Under the pieces are notes generated by a model. It was not told where the DNA came from, made no database searches, and worked only from the letters and a program-made list of their open reading frames with translations. Position numbers and translations under genes: made by a program. DNA of 39,890 bases. Source: Pseudomonadota bacterium (lineage in GTDB: Bacteria; Pseudomonadota; Alphaproteobacteria; Rhizobiales; Hyphomicrobiaceae). The stretch is taken from contig JAFECH010000354.1 of assembly GCA_018242255.1 (NCBI GenBank), forward strand, positions 1 to 39,890. Reading direction: 5' to 3'. The stretch's first letter is position 1, and each line of letters opens with the position of its first letter. Positions 26,406-33,445 of this stretch are shown here, one piece after another.

Positions 26406-26624
26406 ATGCAACTCATGAAATGCTACAAGTGCGGTGCGCACCCAGAAGTTTTGCGCGTTCCTGAAATGCTCGTTGTCGAAGTCGAGTGCTGGTGCGGCGC
26501 TTTCCGTTGGGCGCCGATCGAGCACGGTGACACGGACCGGGCGATCATGGACCTTGAAGTCGAGGCCACCAGCCTCTGGAACGCCGCGCAGGAAGCCTAT
26601 ACCGCAGATGTGCAACCTCTATAG
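26406..26624 (+). CDS. Small zinc-ribbon protein, Lar-like
   Basis: 72 residues (or 69 from the second ATG at 26415). It has CYKCGAHP near the N-terminus and CWCGAF about 20 residues later, a four-cysteine zinc ribbon, followed by a helix with ATSLWNAAQ. This is the plan of Lar/restriction-alleviation-like and related phage zinc-ribbon proteins. The end overlaps the SRAP gene by 17 bp in another frame, so the two are probably co-translated. The Lar link rests on pattern only. Confidence 0.5.
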   Translation: MQLMKCYKCGAHPEVLRVPEMLVVEVECWCGAFRWAPIEHGDTDRAIMDLEVEATSLWNAAQEAYTADVQPL

Positions 26625-27294
26625 TCTGACCCGTAACGTCGAAGCGATCCGCCGCCTCTTTCGTCTCGGCCATAATCGCGCGACAGAGGTCAAACCACAG
26701 TCTGCAATCTTTCCTGGCTATACAGCACCAGTGATACGCCGCGCTGAAGATGGCGAGCGTGAGCTTGTTCAGATGTCCTGGGGCTTCGTGCTCTTGCAGG
26801 ATGGCAAGGCACCTCGTCGCGTAACGAACGTGCGCGATGATAAAATTCGGACTTCGCGCTTTTGGAAACCGTCATTCGCGGCGAGGCGTTGTCTCGTGCC
26901 AGCATCGAGCTATTGCGAGCCTGACACTGCCAAGCCTGCGAAGTGGAATTGGTTCGCCGTCAACGGCGAGCATGAACGCGAGCTATTTGCCTTCCCCGGA
27001 ATCTGGCAGCGCTGGAAGGGCCCAATCAAAAAGGATGGCCCGACCGTCGAGATAGATGTCTACTCGTTCATGACGACGGCGCCGAACGCGCTGACCGACA
27101 GCATCAATCACGAACGCATGCCGGTCCTGCTCTCCACCGAAGCCGACTTTGAAACTTGGCTTAGTGGCACCCCCGAGGAAGCGTTCGCGCTTGCTCGCAG
27201 CTTTGATCCGAACGCTATGCGGATCGTCCAGAGCGGCAAAGACAAGGAAGACTTACTTGGGCGGCCGAGCGCGGAGCAACACAGCCTGCTTTAG
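26608..27294 (+). CDS. SRAP-domain protein (YedK/HMCES family abasic-site protein)
   Basis: 228 residues starting at the ATG at 26608, which places the catalytic cysteine at position 2 (MCNLYS) as the family requires. Other SRAP hallmarks are present: MSWGFV, RCLVPASSYCEPD with the active-site glutamate, FAFPGIW, and the histidine in DSINHERMPVLL. The family forms a thiazolidine crosslink to abasic sites in single-stranded DNA and protects them. Many mobile elements carry a copy. It follows a zinc-ribbon gene that it overlaps. Confidence 0.93.
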   Translation: MCNLYSLTRNVEAIRRLFRLGHNRATEVKPQSAIFPGYTAPVIRRAEDGERELVQMSWGFVLLQDGKAPRRVTNVRDDKIRTSRFWKPSFAARRCLVPASSYCEPDTAKPAKWNWFAVNGEHERELFAFPGIWQRWKGPIKKDGPTVEIDVYSFMTTAPNALTDSINHERMPVLLSTEADFETWLSGTPEEAFALARSFDPNAMRIVQSGKDKEDLLGRPSAEQHSLL

Positions 27295-27364
27295 CGCATC
27301 GAATGACTGGTCTCATCATCGAAGGTGGTACTCGCTTTAGTGCTGCAATCCACCTTCGATGCGC
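27294..27364 (+). promoter_or_regulatory. Nested inverted repeats after the SRAP gene
   Basis: Two alternative perfect pairings exist: ATCGAAGGTGG (27318-27328) with CCACCTTCGAT (27350-27360), an 11-bp stem with a 21-nt loop, and GCGCATCGAA (27294-27303) with TTCGATGCGC (27355-27364). The two share the right arm, so they are mutually exclusive. There is no U-run. It may be a factor-dependent terminator or an RNA element. Confidence 0.45.
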
Positions 27365-27963
27365 TGAGTTTCAGGCCGGCCGAGTAAGCGGCTGCCATTC
27401 CAACAGCGTGGTCTAGCTCCCTTATCCATCCCACAGCCTGTGCCTCGATGCGGGCCTTACCACCCGCGTGCCGGAGGCCTGTGGTGATCCACACCAGGAT
27501 TAGGTGGTATTTTACGGCGCAGTCAAAATTTTGGTCAAAGCGACCTCCTTTAGCTGCACAGGTATTGCTTATGAGATTCTGATTGGTCCAACGCTGCCGT
27601 CATTGTCGCATCCATCCGTCAGTCAGCCTGACCTGCAATATTGTGCGAGGATCATTCGTGCCGCAGACGGAGCATTGGAGGTGCCGAGAAGCTCGCGATA
27701 GTCCATCTCAGGACCAAACTTCGATAGACCCAATGTGATTGTGCAGGGCCCACCGAACTCGCCGTGGTGACCGTGACAGATTGCGTATAGCTCGCGCCCG
27801 CGTTCAATGAATTTTCCAATCTGCACGGCTAGCTCTCTAGGCCAGACCTTCCCTTTCTCTCATTATCCCATTGAAAACGGGTGTTTGCAGAAAGTAAATG
27901 CAGACGTTGATTCGATGCCGAACGGTAGGTAATCACTTAGAGCTTCTGCAAAGCGGATAAGTC
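27365..27963. other. Stretch with at most one small gene
   Basis: About 600 bp. Apart from the small minus-strand frame at 27623-27826, listed separately, I see no coding evidence. No clear terminator or promoter is recognised before the next gene at 27964. Confidence 0.4.
27623..27826 (-). CDS. Possible small hypothetical protein
   Basis: 67 residues from a GTG, with GAGAG about 11 bases upstream. It holds a short Cys/His segment (CHGHHGEFGGPC) and an LSKFGPEMDYREL segment faintly like small metal-binding hypothetical proteins of alphaproteobacteria. It is convergent with nothing nearby and lies inside otherwise empty DNA. It could be a degraded gene. Confidence 0.3.
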   Translation of the reverse strand: MQIGKFIERGRELYAICHGHHGEFGGPCTITLGLSKFGPEMDYRELLGTSNAPSAARMILAQYCRSG

Positions 27964-28494
27964 ATGCATTCGTCGGTGGCTCCAAATCTCGATGAGACAT
28001 ACGGGGCCGCGGCTGAGCCCCGGAAATTAGATGCCTGGGAAAAGAAAGGTAAGGTGCCGCGTAGCCTGTCTAACCTAGACGCCCAGAACGCATTGCTCCT
28101 GCTTGATCTTATGCAATTGGTGGAAAAAGGGCTTGGGGTGGTTAAGTATGTGTTCGCCGACCGTCCGATACTCTGGGTGGTTGACCGCGAAGGCAACATT
28201 TGGTTCGCCCTAGAGGAAACAGTCGATGCTGAAACGGGAGAGTTCACCTATCCTGACATTCGTCCTGATCCAGGAGTGACGTATGACCGGCTAGGCCATC
28301 CCGCTCTGATCGGCTGCGCCGTCGGAAGGATCGCTGGTGAGCTAAAATTTGATCCGGGACCACCGGGCCGATGGTATATAAATAATTTTTCTGGACGCTA
28401 CAGTCGTGGGAACAACCGAACTGAAGAACACCTTAACAACGTTGGTGCAGCATTCGCTAAGCTGGGTATAGAGGTGGCTGTTCAATTCTATTAG
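27964..28494 (+). CDS. Hypothetical protein
   Basis: 176 residues, not recognised. It is soluble and acidic. The C-terminal third reads RWYINNFSGRYSRG, then a HLNNVGAAFAKLGI segment, a pattern I associate with small immunity-type or effector-associated proteins; that association is weak. There is no good ribosome binding site before the ATG. It pairs with the following gene (29 bp apart, same strand). Confidence 0.6.
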   Translation: MHSSVAPNLDETYGAAAEPRKLDAWEKKGKVPRSLSNLDAQNALLLLDLMQLVEKGLGVVKYVFADRPILWVVDREGNIWFALEETVDAETGEFTYPDIRPDPGVTYDRLGHPALIGCAVGRIAGELKFDPGPPGRWYINNFSGRYSRGNNRTEEHLNNVGAAFAKLGIEVAVQFY

Positions 28495-28522
28495 TTAAAA
28501 ATCCCGTGAGTGAAGCAAAGCC

Positions 28523-28897
28523 ATGGAACCTTCAATTGATCAACTCCAGCGATTAACGCCTAGTCGCCTACTTGCGCTTCGGCAGAGCATCGAAGAGCCG
28601 GCACGACTGAGGGATTTGCTTGCTCAGGTTTGCCTGTACCTTCTCCGGATCCGTTCACCGAGAGCTTCTGACACTGATGATGTCTATAAGCTTCTGCTCC
28701 AATTAAAGAGTATAGGTTTGTGGGAGGAGGGGCGCGGGGACGCACTGATTTCAGTTTTTCGACAGGATTTCGCGGCGGACGTAATCGAAGTCGCAGAAGA
28801 CGTTTTGAATTCTCATGATCGGAATCCCGCCAAAGCGCAACTTGCTAGATCGGTCGCCTTGCTCCAGAGCATCAAAGCAAGGTTGAATGTTCGTTGA
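28523..28897 (+). CDS. Hypothetical helical protein
   Basis: 124 residues, predicted mostly alpha-helical and acidic, with no cysteines beyond one and no membrane segment. It begins MEPSIDQLQRLTPSRLLALRQ. No family is recognised. It follows the gene at 27964 on the same strand and converges with the minus-strand gene ending at 28915, leaving only 17 bp. Confidence 0.55.
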   Translation: MEPSIDQLQRLTPSRLLALRQSIEEPARLRDLLAQVCLYLLRIRSPRASDTDDVYKLLLQLKSIGLWEEGRGDALISVFRQDFAADVIEVAEDVLNSHDRNPAKAQLARSVALLQSIKARLNVR

Positions 28898-28914
28898 ACT
28901 TGCGTGCATCGCGA

Positions 28915-29883
28915 TCACTGACTTAGTAGCTTCACATTCACGAGCGCGGCATTCTTCGCGCGTCGGATTCCCGTAATTTCACAAATCAACTTCAGGCGCT
29001 CATGAAACTCGGTCGTATTGAGCGCAGCCATGCCCTTCGACGCACACCAACCCTGATACGCCTCGAACAGATCGTCTGCTGCTAACCGCTTGCCTTCAGC
29101 GCGTGATAGGCGTTCCGACATAAACGGCGCGACGCCACCTAGCTTGGTAGGTGGAAGCATCTCAGCTCGCGCAGCGACAACCCTAGGACTAGTTAGACCT
29201 AGGTTTCGTTGATTCGGATGCCCTAGGCCGATAGCCGTGCAGAGCACACTCAACAACGAGAGCGTCAGTGGAAGCACCAGTGGCTCGTAGAGCGTAACCT
29301 GATCCTCGCTAAGCGGGAGCATTGCTACAAGTCGCGACGTGAGCGCGTTTGTCTTGTTTGCTCCGACATTTCCCGCTTTCGCGCGCGCATCATCTAACTT
29401 GGCCTGAGCTTGAGCTTCGCGGGACTCTAGGCTTTCGCAGTGTGGGCCACGCCCTGTGCTGCACTCTGCGGAAGCCGCGGCGCTCGCTTTGTCCAACGCT
29501 ACCTTCGCATCAGCGATGGCGTCATCCGCCAGCTGAACGCGTCTTGACTGAGCCGTCACCGGCATGTTTGCGGCGTCCATCGCTGAGCCGCTTCGCTCGA
29601 TAGCCGCTAGCGCAATCGTGCTGAGCGCCAATGGCAGAATGCAGAAGGCGAAGAATCCGGCTAAACGCTGGGCATCTTTCCAAGCCTTCTCACCAATCCA
29701 CGGCAGGAACCCGGAGAGCATGGTGCACGCTGCGCCTGCTAGAACGAGATAAGAAAAGCCGCCATCACGCGACAGCAAGTACATGACCGAGCCGTAGGTC
29801 TCGATGCCGACGAGGCACAGGCCGGCTGCAAGGATCGGGGTACGCCAACTCAACTCAGGCACGTTTGCCCCCGAGCTTATCAA
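28915..29883 (-). CDS. Membrane protein with central coiled coil and C-terminal helical domain
   Basis: Up to 322 residues from a TTG at 29883; a GTG at 29862, seven codons later with GGGGG upstream, is as likely. Both overlap the end of the preceding par-type gene. There are three hydrophobic helices near residues 14-34, 40-62 and 70-95, then an Ala-rich coiled coil (110-175), a further hydrophobic segment (200-225), and a soluble C-terminal domain. The C-terminal domain (LFEAYQGWCASKG, then TTEFHERLKLICEITGI) resembles the small winged-helix module at the end of phage/plasmid primases. It probably belongs to the parA transcript. The function is unknown. Confidence 0.7.
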   Translation of the reverse strand: MISSGANVPELSWRTPILAAGLCLVGIETYGSVMYLLSRDGGFSYLVLAGAACTMLSGFLPWIGEKAWKDAQRLAGFFAFCILPLALSTIALAAIERSGSAMDAANMPVTAQSRRVQLADDAIADAKVALDKASAAASAECSTGRGPHCESLESREAQAQAKLDDARAKAGNVGANKTNALTSRLVAMLPLSEDQVTLYEPLVLPLTLSLLSVLCTAIGLGHPNQRNLGLTSPRVVAARAEMLPPTKLGGVAPFMSERLSRAEGKRLAADDLFEAYQGWCASKGMAALNTTEFHERLKLICEITGIRRAKNAALVNVKLLSQ

Positions 29884-30202
29884 GTTCCACGGCTAGGGCG
29901 CGTTCAACTATATCAACGATGCGTTCGCCGTGCTCGCGGCTTGCCGCCACCAGACGCGCCTTCAGCGTTTCCTCGATCGTGACGTTGAGCTGAGCCGTCC
30001 GTGCGCTCGTGCGGCGCTTCACGCGGCCATCCGGTGCAATCGATGCGCTTTCGAGCGCCGCACGCCCTTTGAGCGTCCGGGGATTGTGAGCAGGGCGCGC
30101 ACGGTTGGACTTCTGCGGCGCCGGTTTATGGCCACGATCGCCAAGCCGCAAGAGGCTGGCCATGATGCGGCTATCGTCATCCATTTCCGCTTCGGGTTTC
30201 AT
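29855..30202 (-). CDS. Small basic protein, likely DNA-binding partner of ParA
   Basis: 115 residues from the ATG at 30202, fixed by AAGGAGA upstream. The first 75 residues are basic and disordered (RPAHNPRTLKGRAA). The last 45 have a ribbon-helix-helix appearance: strand LNVTIEETLKARLVAA, then a REHGERIVDIVERALAVEL helix. Small RHH proteins of this kind (ParG/CopG-like) bind centromere repeats and stimulate a ParA ATPase. It starts 4 bp after parA. It probably binds the ACCTAGGT repeats in front of parA, by inference. Confidence 0.65.
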   Translation of the reverse strand: MKPEAEMDDDSRIMASLLRLGDRGHKPAPQKSNRARPAHNPRTLKGRAALESASIAPDGRVKRRTSARTAQLNVTIEETLKARLVAASREHGERIVDIVERALAVELDKLGGKRA

Positions 30203-30206
30203 TGGC

Positions 30207-30857
30207 CTATCTCCTTGCCTTTGAACGCGAAGCAATGCGCTTCTTGATGGCTTGCCACAGCGCGTCGATTTCCTCGCCGCAATCCTTGGCCTGCGCTTTG
30301 TTGGAAACCTCGGGGCCAGTTTTGCCGAGCGCGATTGCGTTGGCGTAGGCCGCGCGCTGGCGAATGATTTGATCGAGCACCGGGCCGTTCTGGCCTAGGC
30401 CCTTCACCATGCCGTTGTAGCTCGCGCCCTTGGTATCGATGACGGCGTTGAGCAGAAAGACGAACGGCTTGTTGAAGTCTTCGCAGGCCTGCACGGCCGG
30501 CGCGATCGCGTCCAGGTCGAAAGCCGAGACGCGAACCGGGATCACCACTAGGTCTGCTTCGGCAATGATGAGGGCTAGGCGTTGCGCGTCGCCCGGCGCC
30601 GTGTCGATGAAAACCCAATCTGTGCCTTGGCTTTCGAGGTCACCTAGGTCTAGCTGAATGTCGCTGACGGCAAACACTTCCGGCGCCCATAGCCCGTTCT
30701 CGGTCCGCATCAGCGACCACATGCCGATGCTCTGCTGGGGATCGCCGTCCAGGATTACGACCTTGGCCTTTTCCTTCATTGCGGCCACGGCAAGGGCGGT
30801 CGCGACCGTGCTCTTGCCCGTACCGCCCTTGGTTGCGGCTAAAACGATTGTTTTCAT
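30207..30857 (-). CDS. parA: ParA-family partition ATPase
   Basis: 216 residues, the short ParA form without an N-terminal helix-turn-helix. It has a deviant Walker A KGGTGKST (residues 10-17), an LDGDPQQS switch and a Walker B region DWVFIDTAPG. Short ParAs position plasmids together with a small DNA-binding partner, here the next gene, and do not bind their own operator themselves. The upstream tandem palindromes would be the centromere and operator. Confidence 0.9.
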   Translation of the reverse strand: MKTIVLAATKGGTGKSTVATALAVAAMKEKAKVVILDGDPQQSIGMWSLMRTENGLWAPEVFAVSDIQLDLGDLESQGTDWVFIDTAPGDAQRLALIIAEADLVVIPVRVSAFDLDAIAPAVQACEDFNKPFVFLLNAVIDTKGASYNGMVKGLGQNGPVLDQIIRQRAAYANAIALGKTGPEVSNKAQAKDCGEEIDALWQAIKKRIASRSKARR

Positions 30858-30873
30858 AGGTGAAACCCTCGTG

Positions 30874-30942
30874 ACCTAGGTCTACCTAGGTTAGCACACA
30901 ACGCCTATGCCTAGCTAGACCTAGGTTAATCTAGGCCTAGGT
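30874..30942. repeat. Tandem ACCTAGGT palindromes, candidate centromere/operator
   Basis: The 8-bp palindrome ACCTAGGT occurs at 30874, 30884 and 30919, with one-mismatch versions GCCTAGCT at 30909, ATCTAGGC at 30929 and GCCTAGGT at 30935. The main spacing is 10 bp, one helical turn, as expected for ribbon-helix-helix arrays. It covers the promoter of parA, 17 bp from the start codon. Two more exact copies lie inside genes of the same transcript (29197 and 30642). Confidence 0.75.
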
Positions 30943-30962
30943 AGTGAAGGGTCCGTAAAGGT

Positions 30963-32648
30963 CTATTGGGGTATTCCTTTGCGGGTGGGGTCGGTCAGCC
31001 ATTTTTTAATAGAGCCGACGAAATCCCAAACATCGCCCTTCGCAGGGTAAACGTAGGGTTCTTTTTTGGGGTCGCTTCCCATCGCACCAAAGATCGCAGC
31101 GCGCCAGCCACCATCCTTGGATGGGAGCGACAGATGCTTTAGCCAGGATTCCACTTCCCCTTTTCGCACAATAAATGAGCCATACTTCTCGAGATCGTCA
31201 CAAAAGTTATTCGCGGCTTCCCTTTGGTCGCCTTTAAGAAGCTCAATGCCCCCGTTGCGCTTAAAATATATCTCTGGTTTCGCGGCTTCTTTTGGGGCGG
31301 CCTTGACCAAATTCTCGAGAACGTTCTGTCTAAGTTTATGACTAGCTTCATGCTGGCCCGAAGGTAAACCCGATCCCTCTAGTAGCCGAGTCCACTTTGT
31401 TTTGCCCTCGCGCACAACATCGAGATCAAAAACGCCCACGGCGGGAATTCCCAGTTTACGAAGTGGGCCTACGATAGCCGGAATTGTGTCCTTGTTATCG
31501 GCATTGAGAAACAGAGCATGAGGTATCGCGCGGGGATCACCCGCCGCTAGAAGACGCTCATTCACTTCTTGATAAAATGCTCTATCGGTATCGCCCTCAG
31601 TCACGACCACGTTGTTGAAGAACAGGCCCGAAAGCACCCCGACTGAACGTAACATCGGATCATTCATCATCTGAACGAGATCATCGTTCGGAAGCAGCCT
31701 AGCCGTACCTACCCCCGCGTCATGAGTAAGGCGAACAATATTGACGACGGCACCGGATTGAATCGCTCCCATCACGAACTCCGAGCTATGCGTCGAAACG
31801 AAAACAAATTTATCTTCGCTGTGGGCGGCCGTCGCGAGCGACTTGCCCAACGTTCGCGCAAGAGAAGGGTGCAGGAACGCCTCCGGTTCATCGATCAGGA
31901 TTACTTTCGGATCGCCAGCGAACACCTGAAGAAGAATGCCAGAGAATGCTTTTACGCCATCGCTGACCTCTTCGAGGGGTCTTGCGGCCTTCATCCAATC
32001 AATATTCTCTTCCTCGAAGGAGCGCTCTTTCGAGGGAGGCGTTGAGCCGAACCGGACTGACAGAATGTTGCCTACAGTCGCATCGATGGCAGGGTACAAC
32101 TCAAATGCGTTGTGAACTTCGGTGCGCCATTTAGTTCGCATCGGATCATTCATGAAGATCTTAGCGAGCGGCGCCACTGGCGCCTTCAAATCGCCGGGAG
32201 GAACTTGGTTCAAGAGTCCGATTCTTGTGGCACCATCCAGCCACAAAGTGAGCCCCGATAAATAATAATACGCGTAGAGACTTAAGTGTTGATTGGGCTG
32301 TTTGCGCCCAATAAGATAAGTCTGATTGTCGACGACGCTGTGACCGCCATTTAGCCAAATGGACGATTGCCCCGGCTGAAGAGCTTCACCGGGGCTAATC
32401 GCGCGCTGAATCTTCTTGAGATCGATTTGCGCAGTTTGTTCGTCCACCCCCTCGAATTGAAGCGTGTCTAAAATGCGCGTATGCGGGCCATTGCTGCCAT
32501 CCTTACAGAGCGCATTTATTTCGCGAAGTAGGAGGCTTTTCTCGGAGTTATTAGGGCCTACAAAAATCGTAACGGAAGGCTGCAGAGAAAAACTGAGCGG
32601 TGCCTTTCCTCGGGAAGACGCCAACTTCAATTTGATCGCGGTCAACAT
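30963..32648 (-). CDS. OLD-like AAA ATPase/TOPRIM nuclease
   Basis: 561 residues from the ATG at 32648 (a TTG two codons upstream is possible). The N-terminal ABC-type ATPase has a Walker A place reading GPNNSEKS (31-38), where the last glycine is replaced by glutamate, a signature-like SDGVKAF, Walker B KVILIDEPEAFLHPS and the H-loop STHSSEF. The C-terminal TOPRIM domain starts with VVVTEGDTDRAFY and has a DLD. This is the plan of OLD-family and other phage-defence nucleases. It stands alone at the right end of the element, next to the flanking repeat, and is the likely cargo. The Glu in Walker A raises doubt about ATP hydrolysis. Confidence 0.85.
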   Translation of the reverse strand: MLTAIKLKLASSRGKAPLSFSLQPSVTIFVGPNNSEKSLLLREINALCKDGSNGPHTRILDTLQFEGVDEQTAQIDLKKIQRAISPGEALQPGQSSIWLNGGHSVVDNQTYLIGRKQPNQHLSLYAYYYLSGLTLWLDGATRIGLLNQVPPGDLKAPVAPLAKIFMNDPMRTKWRTEVHNAFELYPAIDATVGNILSVRFGSTPPSKERSFEEENIDWMKAARPLEEVSDGVKAFSGILLQVFAGDPKVILIDEPEAFLHPSLARTLGKSLATAAHSEDKFVFVSTHSSEFVMGAIQSGAVVNIVRLTHDAGVGTARLLPNDDLVQMMNDPMLRSVGVLSGLFFNNVVVTEGDTDRAFYQEVNERLLAAGDPRAIPHALFLNADNKDTIPAIVGPLRKLGIPAVGVFDLDVVREGKTKWTRLLEGSGLPSGQHEASHKLRQNVLENLVKAAPKEAAKPEIYFKRNGGIELLKGDQREAANNFCDDLEKYGSFIVRKGEVESWLKHLSLPSKDGGWRAAIFGAMGSDPKKEPYVYPAKGDVWDFVGSIKKWLTDPTRKGIPQ

Positions 32649-32692
32649 GCGCAATGAACCCGATTGTCGATATGATCGGCGGAAAGGAGCGT

Positions 32693-32771
32693 GTGTACTA
32701 GCAGCGTGTACTAGAGGGAGGAAAATTCAAACGCTAAGCTACTGAAAAATAACAAAAATAATTGCTGGCTG
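32693..32771 (+). repeat. Right flanking direct repeat (candidate attR)
   Basis: The counterpart of 16654-16732 (70/79 identical). Its first 24 bases are also identical to 16818-16841 beside the integrase and consist of two units of the 13-bp repeat (GTGTACTAGCAGC then GTGTACTAGAGGG). It lies 45 bp outside the start of the OLD-like gene. Right of it the sequence changes to that of the flanking chromosome. Confidence 0.7.
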
Positions 32772-33445
32772 TGCTGGCAGTCTGCCGCGAACCAGCCTCT
32801 GGGTGAAAAATCCCTGCAAACAGTGAAATTATCAGGGAAGTCGCGAAATTTGCACCGCGAAGATGCCCGCGACCCTGGCAGCTCGATTGTTTTCACGCGC
32901 TTTTTCCCCTGCACAAATAGCGAATTCCCTAAGCGACCGAACAGGGAATTTCAGGGATTTTGGGAAGCGGTCGGACAATAGCCTCCGAGAAACTAGTTCT
33001 TCTGCACCGGGATGTTTGATTGCATCGGTCGACGTGCCCCAAAAAATGAGTGGGTCGCAAACGAACCAGCTCGGTTTTTTGCTCTTGAATACGAGCGTAG
33101 TTGGTCGACTTCTTTCAGTCACCGCGCCTTTGAGGTGTTGATCCTCGCCGCTACTCATGCCGGAAGGCATCCAAAACCAGGGTGGGTCGCAAACGAACCG
33201 CCCCGATTTTTTGCCCTTGAAAGCCAACTCCGCTTGTCCGATTTTTGACTCGGACGCTTCACCCCTGAGGTGGCGGTTGTCCAAGCGAGCCAGTCAAGCC
33301 AAGGATGGGCGGTACATCGGCCGCGCTTCAACCAGGTCATCGAGCCAAGCTCGGACCTGATGAGCGCTGCGTGATGTCAGGCCCTCGGTTGGTGACTTCC
33401 ATTCCGGCGGTGAACGGATCTGTTCACCACCTGGAGACGAAGTCG
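32772..33445. other. Relic-rich spacer right of the element
   Basis: 674 bp without a convincing gene. The first 200 bases are full of CAGGGAA/TTCCC words (for example ACAGGGAATTTCAGGGATTT), a pattern I have seen in non-coding repeats of rhizobia. Two 40-bp direct repeats (33050-33089 and 33182-33221, 35 of 40 identical, starting GTGGGTCGCAAACGAACC) follow, 132 bp apart; the similarity continues weakly to a TGAGGTG word after each. The short frames here read like relics. Confidence 0.5.

Larger units (their letters stand above)
16654..32771. mobile_element. Integrative element with plasmid-like replication and partition genes
   Basis: About 16.1 kb bounded by 79-bp direct repeats (16654-16732 and 32693-32771; 70 of 79 bases identical, no gaps). 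A tyrosine integrase lies just inside the left end. Contents fit an autonomous or formerly autonomous element: a Prim-Pol/RecA-like replication protein with adjoining iterons, a ParA ATPase with a small basic partner and tandem palindromes, a second tyrosine recombinase, many unknown small genes, and an OLD-like nuclease at the right end. Genes from 16855 to 23268 read rightward and those from 28915 to 32648 read leftward. There are no relaxase, type IV secretion, capsid or tail genes. The exact crossover point cannot be fixed because the repeats have diverged. Confidence 0.75.

Noticed and set aside
32863-33360. Overlapping plus- and minus-strand frames right of the element
   Set aside because: They run through the direct repeats in several frames with no conserved domain; treated as relics or repeats.
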